DNA from: Planctomycetales bacterium | GTDB taxonomy: Bacteria; Planctomycetota; Planctomycetia; Planctomycetales; Planctomycetaceae | Assembly (NCBI GenBank): GCA_020050375.1 | Contig: JAGVKR010000055.1 | Location: forward strand, 1-8,986 | Length of the DNA: 8,986 nt | Direction of reading: 5' to 3' | In this document: positions 1 to 6,622 of the stretch, piece after piece | Numbering within the stretch: the first letter of the stretch is position 1 | How the letters are laid out: each line of letters opens with the position of its first letter | Position numbers and translations under genes: made by a program | Notes under the pieces: model-generated | Told to the model about the DNA's origin: nothing | Seen by the model: only the letters and a program-made list of their open reading frames with translations | Databases searched by the model: none

Positions 1-1112
1 ACCCCTTTGTCGATGATTGCGCGCCGGATCTTCGCATGGCGGCCGATATCGACGCCGTCGAACAGAATCGAATCCTCGACAGTCGCCCAACTGTTCACGC
101 GCACATTGGGGGAAAGGACCGATCGCCGCACCTGTCCGCCGGAAACGATCGAGCCGGAGCAGACCACACTGTCGAGCGCCTGCCCGATGCGCGGATTGTG
201 GGAGGTGGCATCGGCAAACACGAACTTCGGCGGAGGCGACTGCGGCTGATAAGTGCGAATCGGCCAGCTTTCGTCGTACAGGTTGAGTTCCGGATGCACG
301 GCCACAAGATCCATGTTGGCTTCGTAGTAAGCCTCGAGCGTCCCGACATCGCGCCAGTAACGGCTGTCGCCTGTGTTCTTGTCGCGGAACGGGAACGCCC
401 GCACGGAGTGCGTCCCGATCAGTGAGGGAATGATATTCCGGCCGAAATCGTGCTGGCTGTCGGTCTGTGTGGCGTCGCGGCAGAGTTGCTCGAACAGGAA
501 GCCGGCGTTGAAGACGTAGATGCCCATCGACGCCAGGCAGCGGGTGGAATCATCGGGCATCGGATCGGGGTGCCGGGGCTTTTCCTTGAAGGAGAGCACC
601 CGGTGCTGCCCGTCGATGTGCATGATCCCGAACTGATCGCCGTCGGCGATCGGCACCGGAATGCAGCCGATCGTCACATCGGCCTCGGCGTGGATGTGCT
701 CGCGAATCAGCTCGGAGTAATCCATCTTGTAGATGTGATCGCCCGAAAGAATCACGATATAATCGGGATTGTACCGCTCGATGTTGTAGATGTTCTGATA
801 GACGGCGTCGGCCGTGCCCTGATACCAGTGCTCGTCGATTCGCTGTTGCGGTGGCAGAATGTCGATGAACTCGTCGAGCTCGCGGCAGAGAAAACGCCAG
901 CCGAGGTTGATGTGCCGGTCGAGGCTGGACGCCTTGTATTGCGTCAACACGAGCATCTGCCGCAGGCCGCTGTTGATGCAGTTCGAGAGCGTGAAGTCGA
1001 TGATGCGGTAGACGCCGCCGAAAGGGACGGCGGGCTTCGCGCGATCGCGCGTGAGGGGCTCGAGGCGGACGCCCTTGCCGCCCGCCAGAATCAGGGACAG
1101 AATCCGTTTCAT
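1..1112 (-). CDS. glgC: Glucose-1-phosphate adenylyltransferase (ADP-glucose pyrophosphorylase), 3'-truncated by the window edge
   Basis: This enzyme makes ADP-glucose and pyrophosphate from ATP and glucose-1-phosphate, the committed step of bacterial glycogen synthesis in the cytoplasm. 370 codons are visible; family members are usually about 400-430 residues, so the C-terminal end of the left-handed beta-helix domain lies outside the window. Visible signatures are the N-terminal nucleotide-binding loop LILAGGKGVRLEPLT (residues 7-21) followed by RAKPAVPFGG (24-33), the family motif SNCINSGLRQ (43-52), the substrate-site segment GTADAVYQN (99-107), SGDHIYKMDY (123-132), FKEKP (175-179) and YWRDVGT (252-258). 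From about residue 300 the pattern of short hydrophobic turns fits the start of the beta-helix. The ATG at 1112 is chosen because AAGGAG lies six bases upstream and the family motif begins a few residues in. The gene is divergent from the helicase gene. Identification is very secure; allosteric effector preference cannot be read from this fragment. Confidence 0.96.
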   Translation of the reverse strand, partial: MKRILSLILAGGKGVRLEPLTRDRAKPAVPFGGVYRIIDFTLSNCINSGLRQMLVLTQYKASSLDRHINLGWRFLCRELDEFIDILPPQQRIDEHWYQGTADAVYQNIYNIERYNPDYIVILSGDHIYKMDYSELIREHIHAEADVTIGCIPVPIADGDQFGIMHIDGQHRVLSFKEKPRHPDPMPDDSTRCLASMGIYVFNAGFLFEQLCRDATQTDSQHDFGRNIIPSLIGTHSVRAFPFRDKNTGDSRYWRDVGTLEAYYEANMDLVAVHPELNLYDESWPIRTYQPQSPPPKFVFADATSHNPRIGQALDSVVCSGSIVSGGQVRRSVLSPNVRVNSWATVEDSILFDGVDIGRHAKIRRAIIDKG

Positions 1113-1118
1113 CCGTGT

Positions 1119-1124
1119 CTCCTT
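1119..1124 (-). promoter_or_regulatory. Strong ribosome binding site of glgC
   Basis: On the minus strand AAGGAG stands six bases before the ATG at 1112. It is a near-consensus Shine-Dalgarno sequence and fixes the glgC start codon. Confidence 0.8.
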
Positions 1125-1205
1125 GCCACGTCACCGCCGAGCCGCGTCACGGTCTGGCTGCGACGCCGATCCAACGGCGCCGCTTGCCAACCCTGCAACA
1201 AGACT

Positions 1206-1211
1206 CTTATA
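1206..1211 (-). promoter_or_regulatory. Possible -10 element for glgC
   Basis: On the minus strand the segment reads TATAAG inside GTTATAAG, the most A/T-rich spot upstream of glgC. No convincing -35 hexamer stands at 16-18 bases from it, so the call is weak. The leader would be about 90 bases. Confidence 0.22.
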
Positions 1212-1273
1212 ACTCCCTCTCCCGCCGCGAACCGCGAGCCCGATTCGTCGTGGCGCCACGCCGTTGATTATCT

Positions 1274-1302
1274 TGGCTGCCGGGCAATCGGCAATAGATA
1301 AC
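1274..1302 (+). promoter_or_regulatory. Possible sigma70-type promoter of the helicase gene
   Basis: TTGGCT (1274-1279) and GATAAC (1297-1302) are separated by 17 bases, each matching four of six consensus positions. Transcription would begin near 1309, giving a leader of about 30 bases before the ATG at 1338. The match is moderate and could be chance. Confidence 0.3.
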
Positions 1303-1337
1303 TCGATGATTTCCCGGAGTGCCGCGAATCTCGCCGA

Positions 1338-3335
1338 ATGACCATGGACCGACTGGCAGAGCTGAATCCCGCGCAGCGCGAAGCGGTCCGCACGTTGTCG
1401 GGGCCGCTGTTGATTCTCGCCGGCGCCGGTTCGGGCAAGACGCGCGTGATCACGTATCGCATGGCGGAATTGATCCGCCATCGCACGCCCGCCGATCGGA
1501 TCCTTTCGGTGACGTTCACCAACAAGGCGGCGCGCGAGATGCAGGAGCGCGCGCGACTTCTATTGGGAAAATCGCTCCCCAAGCGCCCGCTGGTTTGCAC
1601 GTTTCATGCGCTGTGCGTGCGGATTCTCCGGCAGGAGATCACGGCCCTCGGTTACCCGGCCGATTTCGCCATCTGCGATCGCGGCGACCAGGAGTCGCTG
1701 GCCCGCACTGCGCTCCGCGACATTCGCGTCTCGGAGAAAAATCTGCGGCCGGGAGACCTTCTGTCCCGAATCAGCCGCTGGAAAATGGGCGGAATTCACC
1801 CTGAAGATGCCCGCGACCACGTCGAGAACGACTTCGATTTTCTCGCCGCCGCCGCGTATCGCAAATACCAGACGCATCTCCGGGCGAGCGCGTCGGTCGA
1901 TTTCGACGATTTGTTGTTCCTCACGCAGCAACTGTTCGAGGGGCATCCGGCGGCGCTGGCCCGGCATCAGTCGCGGTTCGAGCAGGTGCAGATCGACGAG
2001 TATCAGGACACCAACGCGATGCAGTTCACGCTCATCGAGGCACTGGTTCGTCCCCACAAGAATCTGTGCGTCGTGGGGGACGACGATCAGTCGATCTACG
2101 GCTGGCGCGGGGCCGAGGTGAAGCACATCCTGGCGTTTCCGCAGATGTTTCCCGGAACCAAGATCATTCGCCTCGTCGACAACTACCGCTGCACCGACCA
2201 GATTCTCGAGCTGGCCAACACGCTCGTCCGCCACAATCGCGACCGTCACGACAAGCGGCTCGTGGCCCACAAGACCTCGACCAACAGCGTGCGTTTTCAG
2301 GAGCATGCCGACGAGCAGATCGAGGCCGAGCAGGTGGTTCGTGAAATCGCCTGGATCATCAAGACGAAAAACGTCGAACCGGGAGATGTGGCGATCCTGT
2401 TCCGCACGAACGAGCAGCCGCGGGTGTTCGAGACCGAGCTGCGCCGCAATAAAATCCCATACGTGATCCTGGGGAGCATGTCGTTCTTCGATCGGAAGGA
2501 GATCAAAGACCTGCTCTCGTACCTGCGGGTGTTCGTCCGGCCGGAAGACGAGATTTCGCTGTTGCGGATCATCAACGTGCCGGCGCGGGGGATCGGCGCG
2601 GGAACGGTCGAAAAACTGGTGGCCCGGGCCGTGCAACAGGGGAGCCGGGTGTGGCGGGTGATCCCCGAAATGATCGCCGCGGGCGAGTTGTCGCCGAATA
2701 CATCCCAAGCGCTCTCGGCATTCCGCGACCTCGTCGAGCGCTACCAGGCGAAATGCGCAGCCAACCCCCGCCGGCTGGCAACGATCGTTGAGGAGCTGAT
2801 CGCCGAGATCGACTACGAGGCCGAGATCGACCGGCAATACAAAGAACCCGCGCAGCAGGAAATGCGGGCGGCGATGCTCGGCGAGCTGGTGCAGGCCGTC
2901 ACGCAGTACGCCGAGCGCAACGGAGACCCATCGCTGGTCGGTTTCCTCGAAGAATCGGCCCTGACCGGTCGCGACGAGGAGGGAGACAAGGACGACCAGC
3001 TCACCGAGCGGGGCGTCAAGCTCATGACGCTGCACAGCGCCAAGGGGCTGGAGTTCAACCGGGTGTACCTGGTGGGGATGGAAGAGGGGCTCCTGCCACA
3101 CAAACGCTCGATCGGCGACACCGAATCGGCCGTCGAGGAAGAGCGCCGGCTGTGCTATGTGGGGATCACGCGGGCCCGTGATTTTCTCACGCTGACCCGC
3201 GCCGAGTGCCGGGTGAAATGGGGCAAACGCCGCATGTCGATCCCGTCGCGGTTTCTCGCCGAGATGCAGGGGCAGCAACCGACCTTGACCGGCATCGAAG
3301 CCGAATCCGAAACCGATGGCGATGACGGTGAGTGA
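1338..3335 (+). CDS. pcrA: UvrD/PcrA/Rep-family ATP-dependent 3'-5' DNA helicase (superfamily 1A)
   Basis: A 665-residue DNA helicase that would use ATP to move along single-stranded DNA and unwind duplexes during repair or replication restart. All core motifs are present: Q-motif region LNPAQREAV (9-17), Walker A AGAGSGKT (28-35), motif Ia TFTNKAAREM (59-68), Walker B DEYQDTN (220-226), motif III GDDDQSIYGWRGA (247-259), motif IV NYRC (282-285), motif V LHSAKGLE (565-572) and motif VI CYVGITRAR (606-614). The order and spacing fit domains 1A, 1B, 2A and 2B. The protein ends soon after motif VI with SRFL (637-640) and a short acidic tail, so it lacks the roughly 70-residue C-terminal Tudor-like extension usual in PcrA and UvrD; its length is nearer to Rep. 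The ATG at 1338 is used; an in-frame ATG at 1344 is possible. A GGAG lies 18 bases upstream, too far to be a good ribosome binding site. The family is certain, but the choice among pcrA, uvrD and rep is not. Confidence 0.93.
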   Translation: MTMDRLAELNPAQREAVRTLSGPLLILAGAGSGKTRVITYRMAELIRHRTPADRILSVTFTNKAAREMQERARLLLGKSLPKRPLVCTFHALCVRILRQEITALGYPADFAICDRGDQESLARTALRDIRVSEKNLRPGDLLSRISRWKMGGIHPEDARDHVENDFDFLAAAAYRKYQTHLRASASVDFDDLLFLTQQLFEGHPAALARHQSRFEQVQIDEYQDTNAMQFTLIEALVRPHKNLCVVGDDDQSIYGWRGAEVKHILAFPQMFPGTKIIRLVDNYRCTDQILELANTLVRHNRDRHDKRLVAHKTSTNSVRFQEHADEQIEAEQVVREIAWIIKTKNVEPGDVAILFRTNEQPRVFETELRRNKIPYVILGSMSFFDRKEIKDLLSYLRVFVRPEDEISLLRIINVPARGIGAGTVEKLVARAVQQGSRVWRVIPEMIAAGELSPNTSQALSAFRDLVERYQAKCAANPRRLATIVEELIAEIDYEAEIDRQYKEPAQQEMRAAMLGELVQAVTQYAERNGDPSLVGFLEESALTGRDEEGDKDDQLTERGVKLMTLHSAKGLEFNRVYLVGMEEGLLPHKRSIGDTESAVEEERRLCYVGITRARDFLTLTRAECRVKWGKRRMSIPSRFLAEMQGQQPTLTGIEAESETDGDDGE

Positions 3336-3341
3336 AGATTT

Positions 3342-3400
3342 GTAGTGTGGACTTCAGTCCACACGAAATGTTCTTTCGTGTTGGCTGAAGCCAACACTAC
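3342..3400. repeat. REPIN-like double palindrome (two hairpins in inverted orientation)
   Basis: Two 27-base arms (3342-3368 and 3374-3400) are inverted copies of each other around the 5-base centre TGTTC, with 23 of 27 positions identical. Each arm is itself a small hairpin. The left one pairs GTGTGGAC (3345-3352) with GTCCACAC (3357-3364); the right one pairs GTGTTGGC (3378-3385) with GCCAACAC (3390-3397). Inner arms CGAAA and TTTCG (3364-3368 and 3374-3378) close the centre. The four differences between the arms fall in pairs that keep each hairpin perfectly paired. The architecture matches REPINs (paired REP sequences) or a very short MITE. No transposase or RAYT gene is nearby. I recall similar TGTTGGCTTCAGCCAACA-type repeats in planctomycete genomes. 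Confidence 0.75.
3345..3397. terminator. Possible bidirectional terminator between convergent genes
   Basis: The hairpins start 10 bases after the helicase stop codon and lie about 70 bases beyond the end of the minus-strand operon, where both transcripts must stop. Stems of 8-9 pairs, or a single cruciform of about 27, would form in RNA from either strand. There is no run of T after the stems, so this is not a classic intrinsic terminator; slowing of polymerase or RNA 3'-end protection is the more cautious reading. Confidence 0.4.
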
Positions 3401-3465
3401 GAGCGGAATGCGACCGTCGATTCGATCGCGACTTTCAAGCGCACTGAGCTGAGCGTCGCTGGTCA

Positions 3466-5076
3466 TCAACGCGACTCGGCCGTTTGCGACACGTCGACGA
3501 CGGTCAGCTCGGACTGGCGGCGGTTGCGCTTGAGGCGCACCGTCAGCCGCGTGGTGGCCGCGGAGTCGTATGTCCAGACTTCGGTGATTTCGCCCGACGT
3601 CGCGGCGCGGGCCAATCGTTGCGGCTCTCCCAGGCTGCGGCGGACGCTTCCGGCGGTCATCCCCTTTTCGATGCGGCCCGTGCGAATAGCCTGTTCCAAC
3701 TGACCTTCGGGGCGGGCGTTGTATTCCGCCGCCGACATCCACGTTCCCTCGAAAAGACGATAGCCGGCCTGCTGTAACCGCTCGGCAAGGTCGGTCGCCC
3801 TGGGATTTTTCTTCCAGGCATCGATCAGCAGTCGATCGGCGCGGTCGTTCCGTTTCAGCAGGTTGCGAAATTCGTCGGTCAGCTCGATCAACCCTTCGGT
3901 GTCGTCAGGTTCGAGCCGCCGCTGGCGCAGCATCAGCCACGATTCGACCAGGTGCTCGGCGACCTCCGGCTGCTCGCGGTCGCGATACTGCTCGGACAGC
4001 GCCAGCAGCTCCGATTTCGTCAGGGTCTCGATCTCTTTGGCGCGGGCGGCGAGCGCCTTGTCGCGGTAACTTTCCGCCAACGCATGCTGCTCGGGAATCA
4101 GCCGCTTGAGCTTCTCGGCAACGGCGAAACCATTGCTGCCATCGGCGGCGAGCTCGGGGGTGATTGTCCGCAGGAGCAGGTCGGCGTACAGCAGGCGATG
4201 CAGCTTGCGCCGCGTCGCGGAATCGGCGGCCAGGTACGTCTCGCGCGGCGAGTCAAAATAGGCCCGCTGCAATTCGGTTTCAGGCTCGGTCAAGGCCTTG
4301 GTGGCGCCGGGCATTCGCTCGGCGATCCGCTTCAGCAGGTCGTTCAGGTCGGCGCCGGTCTGCCGGCGGGCGTTGCGCCATTCGATCGACAGCCCCTCGT
4401 GCAGCAAATCCTCCGCGAGCTTGTCGGGAAGGCGCAATTTGCGGGCCTTCTCGGCGAGGAGCAGGAGTCCCTGCGGGTTCTCGCGGGCGAGAGACTGCCG
4501 TTCGAGATCGAGGGCATGCGTGTACGCTTCTTCGCTGCGGGCCAATAGCTCGGGGTCTTTGTAGAATTCGCCGCGCTCTTTGGCCCATTCGCCGAGCGCG
4601 TGCCATTTTTCGGGCGGTTCCCGGCGGAGCTCGCGGCGCTTTTCGAAGAAGGTTTCGAGATCGGTCGGCAGCTCGCGCGCCGACTCCACCTGAAACGAAT
4701 AGGCTCCGGTCTGCTCGTTGCGAATGACCATGCCGGAGACTTCCATGTTGGCGTTGCGCCGCGTGGGATCGTTCAGGTCCGCCGCCGACTCGAACATCAA
4801 CTTGCAGTTCCTGAATTGCAGGCGGTGCCGGCTGATGGGCGTCGCCCGCCCCTCGATCTGATACACCACGGGAGGGGGGACCTTCCTGCCAGCGCGCCAC
4901 TGCTCGACTTTGTCATTCAGCTCCGGAACCGAAAGCGTTTCGGCGCGGGCCGACGCCGTGAAAAGCAGCAGCAACAGGACGACCAACGGCAAAAGCGCGC
5001 AAAACCACGAGCGGCGAATTGAACGCGAACGCCGGAGCGATCGCGACATTTCGTTCGAGTTCCTGTGGGGAGTCAT
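3466..5076 (-). CDS. Exported protein with helical-repeat middle and BamE/SmpA-like C-terminal domain, function unknown
   Basis: A 536-residue protein that I do not recognise as a named family. The N-terminus carries a basic stretch with many Arg (11-22), a long hydrophobic core (about 24-41) and an ASARA site with likely cleavage after residue 45, so it should leave the cytoplasm. Residues 50-135 look beta-rich; residues 138-435 are charged, mostly helical and TPR-like. Near 438-452 is a GYRLFEGTWMSAAEY segment. Residues 466-530 hold GRIEKGMTAGSVRRSLGEP and later EVWTYD, the pattern of the SmpA/OmlA/BamE fold (GMT, V, LGEP, then W-Y). BamE helps outer-membrane protein assembly in proteobacteria, but transferring that role here is only a guess. 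The ATG at 5076 overlaps the upstream stop as ATGA. A second start, ATG at 5049 (residue 10), has AGGA about 11 bases before it and would give a more ordinary signal peptide. It is the second gene of a two-gene operon. Confidence 0.82.
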   Translation of the reverse strand: MTPHRNSNEMSRSLRRSRSIRRSWFCALLPLVVLLLLLFTASARAETLSVPELNDKVEQWRAGRKVPPPVVYQIEGRATPISRHRLQFRNCKLMFESAADLNDPTRRNANMEVSGMVIRNEQTGAYSFQVESARELPTDLETFFEKRRELRREPPEKWHALGEWAKERGEFYKDPELLARSEEAYTHALDLERQSLARENPQGLLLLAEKARKLRLPDKLAEDLLHEGLSIEWRNARRQTGADLNDLLKRIAERMPGATKALTEPETELQRAYFDSPRETYLAADSATRRKLHRLLYADLLLRTITPELAADGSNGFAVAEKLKRLIPEQHALAESYRDKALAARAKEIETLTKSELLALSEQYRDREQPEVAEHLVESWLMLRQRRLEPDDTEGLIELTDEFRNLLKRNDRADRLLIDAWKKNPRATDLAERLQQAGYRLFEGTWMSAAEYNARPEGQLEQAIRTGRIEKGMTAGSVRRSLGEPQRLARAATSGEITEVWTYDSAATTRLTVRLKRNRRQSELTVVDVSQTAESR

Positions 5077-6230
5077 GGCTCGATCCCCAGGAGTTGCGCC
5101 TGCCCGGCGAGGGTTTTGGACGAGCTCTCGTCGGGCGGCATCCCCAGCGCCTGATACGTCTCGGCGCCGGTCCAGAGAAAGCCGGTCTCGGGACGCAGCT
5201 CAATCCGCCAGATCGGGTCGGGGCCCGATTCCAGCCGGCAGTCGGCGAGCTGCGCGGCGAAGATCACCCGCCGTGCCGAACCATCGGCCGCCACGGCCGG
5301 TTCGAGAGCAGGAAGTTCCGCAACCAGTCGCCCCAGATGCTCACCGACAACCAGGGGAAAATCGACGGTCAGCCGGGCTGTGTCCGACCCGTCGGTCGCG
5401 CGGCTGACGGGCGCATCGATCAGCACCCAGCCATCCCGGTAATTGACGCGAAACTGGTTGGCCCACGCGCTTCTGTCGGGCGCCTCGGCGGCCTCCAGCA
5501 GAATGTCGTGGAGCGGCGCCGCCGCCAGATCGGCGATCGCGGCTGTTTCGCGGGCCAGTTGGCGCCAGCGTCGCGATTGAGGATCGTCGCGGCCGAGGAG
5601 ATCGACGGCATGACGGAGGAGAGCGAACTTCCGAGCGGCTTCCGGGGCGTCGCCTTCCTGCAGCGACTCTTCGGCCTGTCGCGGAACCGAAGCCAGTGTG
5701 TCGCGCGCTCGATCCAGGGCGCGAAGGTGGCCGATCCACCAAATCGTGGCGACAATGACCAGCGCTACGCCGAGCAGAACCAGCCGCAGGGGAGTCAGCA
5801 GCTTGCGACGCAAGCGGTCGAGGTTTGCCGGCTCAAACGCCTGCTGCACGCGCTCGGCGAATGAAGGCTCGGGCGCGGCCGTCGCCACCCGGGACGGTGC
5901 CGCCGACGATCGCGGACGACGCCGGGGACCGCCGACGTCGGCGGGATCGGGTTTCGTCGACTTCGTTGCGGTGGCGCTGGTCTCGTCCTCCTCGTCAGGG
6001 CGAGGCGCCCGCACAACCTTCTTCTGCACGGGAGACCGCGGAATCGGGTACACGCTGGCCGGCAGGACGAACAGCGCCGATTTGCACGCCGGACAAGTCG
6101 CGGTTTGCTCCGCACGCGTCCGCTCGCCCGAAAGGCTTTTCCCGCAGCCGCAGCGGATCTCGAATGTCTGCGCTGGAGCATCGACTTTTTTGCGAAACGC
6201 ATTTGTTGCGGTCGTCAACCAGCCGGACAT
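5073..6230 (-). CDS. Zinc-ribbon, single-pass membrane protein of unknown function
   Basis: A 385-residue protein that I cannot name. A short zinc ribbon is visible near the N-terminus: CGC (Cys27, Cys29) and CPAC (Cys46, Cys49), four cysteines suited to one zinc ion. Residues 60-135 are low-complexity, rich in Pro, Arg, Ser and Ala, probably a disordered linker. Basic residues (RLRRK, 139-143) precede one transmembrane helix (about 147-168, containing LVLLGVALVIVATIWWIG), so the zinc ribbon should be cytoplasmic and residues 170-385 outside the inner membrane. Residues 172-250 are helical; 255-345 look beta-rich, with NYRDGWVLIDAPV and a WRIEL strand. The frame stays open upstream to a TTG at 6431, but the ATG at 6230 is chosen: GGAG lies five bases before it, and the upstream candidate starts fall inside promoter hexamers. 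Its TGA overlaps the next gene's ATG (ATGA), implying translational coupling with the exported protein downstream. Confidence 0.83.
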   Translation of the reverse strand: MSGWLTTATNAFRKKVDAPAQTFEIRCGCGKSLSGERTRAEQTATCPACKSALFVLPASVYPIPRSPVQKKVVRAPRPDEEDETSATATKSTKPDPADVGGPRRRPRSSAAPSRVATAAPEPSFAERVQQAFEPANLDRLRRKLLTPLRLVLLGVALVIVATIWWIGHLRALDRARDTLASVPRQAEESLQEGDAPEAARKFALLRHAVDLLGRDDPQSRRWRQLARETAAIADLAAAPLHDILLEAAEAPDRSAWANQFRVNYRDGWVLIDAPVSRATDGSDTARLTVDFPLVVGEHLGRLVAELPALEPAVAADGSARRVIFAAQLADCRLESGPDPIWRIELRPETGFLWTGAETYQALGMPPDESSSKTLAGQAQLLGIEP

Positions 6231-6235
6231 GATGA

Positions 6236-6239
6236 CTCC
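6236..6239 (-). promoter_or_regulatory. Ribosome binding site that sets the start of the zinc-ribbon gene
   Basis: Minus-strand GGAG sits five bases before the ATG at 6230. It supports this start over the longer in-frame extension to 6431, whose 67 extra residues show no recognisable feature. Confidence 0.6.
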
Positions 6240-6402
6240 ACAGGGAGAGCCGACGAGTCCACGGAGCGATCCATCCGACCGACGCGGGGGGAGGTCGCAA
6301 TTCTTGAACCTGTTCGCGGTGTTTCGCCACCGATCGACGGAAAGGCCTGCGGGTTGCGACGGCGCTTCCCCAACGGCTGTTTTCCCGGTGTTCGAAACAT
6401 CC

Positions 6403-6431
6403 ATTATCGGTGCTCGGCGGGGGATGGTCAA
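6403..6431 (-). promoter_or_regulatory. Sigma70-type promoter of the zinc-ribbon/exported-protein operon
   Basis: On the minus strand TTGACC (6431-6426) and GATAAT (6408-6403) are separated by exactly 17 bases; each hexamer matches five of six consensus positions. Transcription would begin near 6396, leaving a leader of about 165 bases before the ATG at 6230. It is the best promoter match I found in the window. Confidence 0.65.
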
Positions 6432-6522
6432 TGGGACGGAAATCCAACGTGGAGAGAGAGTTTGGCGTAGGAGACTTTGGAGAAGTCAGCTATTCTCGTA
6501 TTCGCGAAATGAACGAATTCGC

Positions 6523-6528
6523 TACAAT
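6523..6528 (+). promoter_or_regulatory. Possible -10 element of the thioredoxin-domain gene
   Basis: TACAAT is a five-of-six match to the -10 consensus and would start a transcript near 6535, about 90 bases before the ATG at 6623. No good -35 hexamer stands upstream at the right distance; the palindromes at 6501-6521 lie in the spacer region, where an activator or repressor could act. Confidence 0.28.
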
Positions 6529-6610
6529 CACCTCAGCGGATGGCTCGGCTCGACGCCGCCGATGGGGGGCTTCGCTGGTGAATCCTAGCGCCGAATTCCG
6601 GTACACTCGA

Positions 6611-6615
6611 AAGGA
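6611..6615 (+). promoter_or_regulatory. Ribosome binding site of the thioredoxin-domain gene
   Basis: AAGGA lies seven bases before the ATG at 6623, with the preceding bases extending it to GAAAGGA. It fixes the start immediately before a signal peptide. Confidence 0.7.
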
Positions 6616-6622
6616 TCGATCG

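Larger units (their letters stand above)
1113..1337. promoter_or_regulatory. Divergent intergenic control region between glgC and the helicase gene
   Basis: These 225 bases separate two start codons that point away from each other, so promoters for both genes should lie here. The stretch is richer in A and T around 1200-1215 and 1262-1305 than the flanking genes. In the glgC leader, arms at 1162-1168 and 1175-1181 can pair with one G-U wobble around a six-base loop; this may be chance in GC-rich DNA. Open frames crossing the region lack recognisable protein features, and I see no RNA gene. Confidence 0.6.
6231..6622. promoter_or_regulatory. Divergent intergenic region between the zinc-ribbon operon and the thioredoxin-domain gene
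   Basis: 392 bases without a convincing gene. The left half (6231-6396) would be the long leader of the minus-strand operon; I see no known riboswitch or clear hairpin in it, and the small open frames crossing it have no protein-like features. The right half (6432-6622) is less GC-rich and holds the control signals of the plus-strand gene, including the palindromes TTCGCGAA (6501-6508) and CGAATTCG (6514-6521), which could be protein binding sites or chance. Confidence 0.55.

Noticed and set aside
1162..1181. Hairpin in the glgC leader as a regulatory element
   Set aside because: Seven pairs including one G-U around a six-base loop is within what GC-rich DNA gives by chance; it is away from the ribosome binding site.
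450..1301. A 283-codon plus-strand open frame opposite glgC, and a 194-codon minus-strand frame at 550-1134
   Set aside because: The minus-strand frame starting at 1112 encodes unmistakable GlgC motifs across the whole stretch. The others are out-of-phase or antisense readings of it.
1560..3278. A 572-codon open frame on the minus strand, antisense to the helicase gene
   Set aside because: The helicase frame carries every SF1A motif. Long antisense frames are common opposite GC-rich genes because stop codons are rare there; the translation is His/Leu/Arg-rich with no recognisable domain.
3952..4548. A 198-codon plus-strand open frame opposite the exported BamE-like protein gene
   Set aside because: Gly/Gln/Leu-rich antisense translation without domain signal; the minus-strand frame has a signal peptide and recognisable C-terminal motif.
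6231..6400. Possible riboswitch or small RNA in the leader of the zinc-ribbon operon
   Set aside because: I looked for known aptamer cores and strong stems and found none I could support; only the length of the leader is notable.
5698..6588. A 296-codon plus-strand open frame across the zinc-ribbon gene start and the divergent region
   Set aside because: It lies opposite the zinc-ribbon/transmembrane coding sequence, is Arg/Ser-rich with no features, and runs through the minus-strand promoter.
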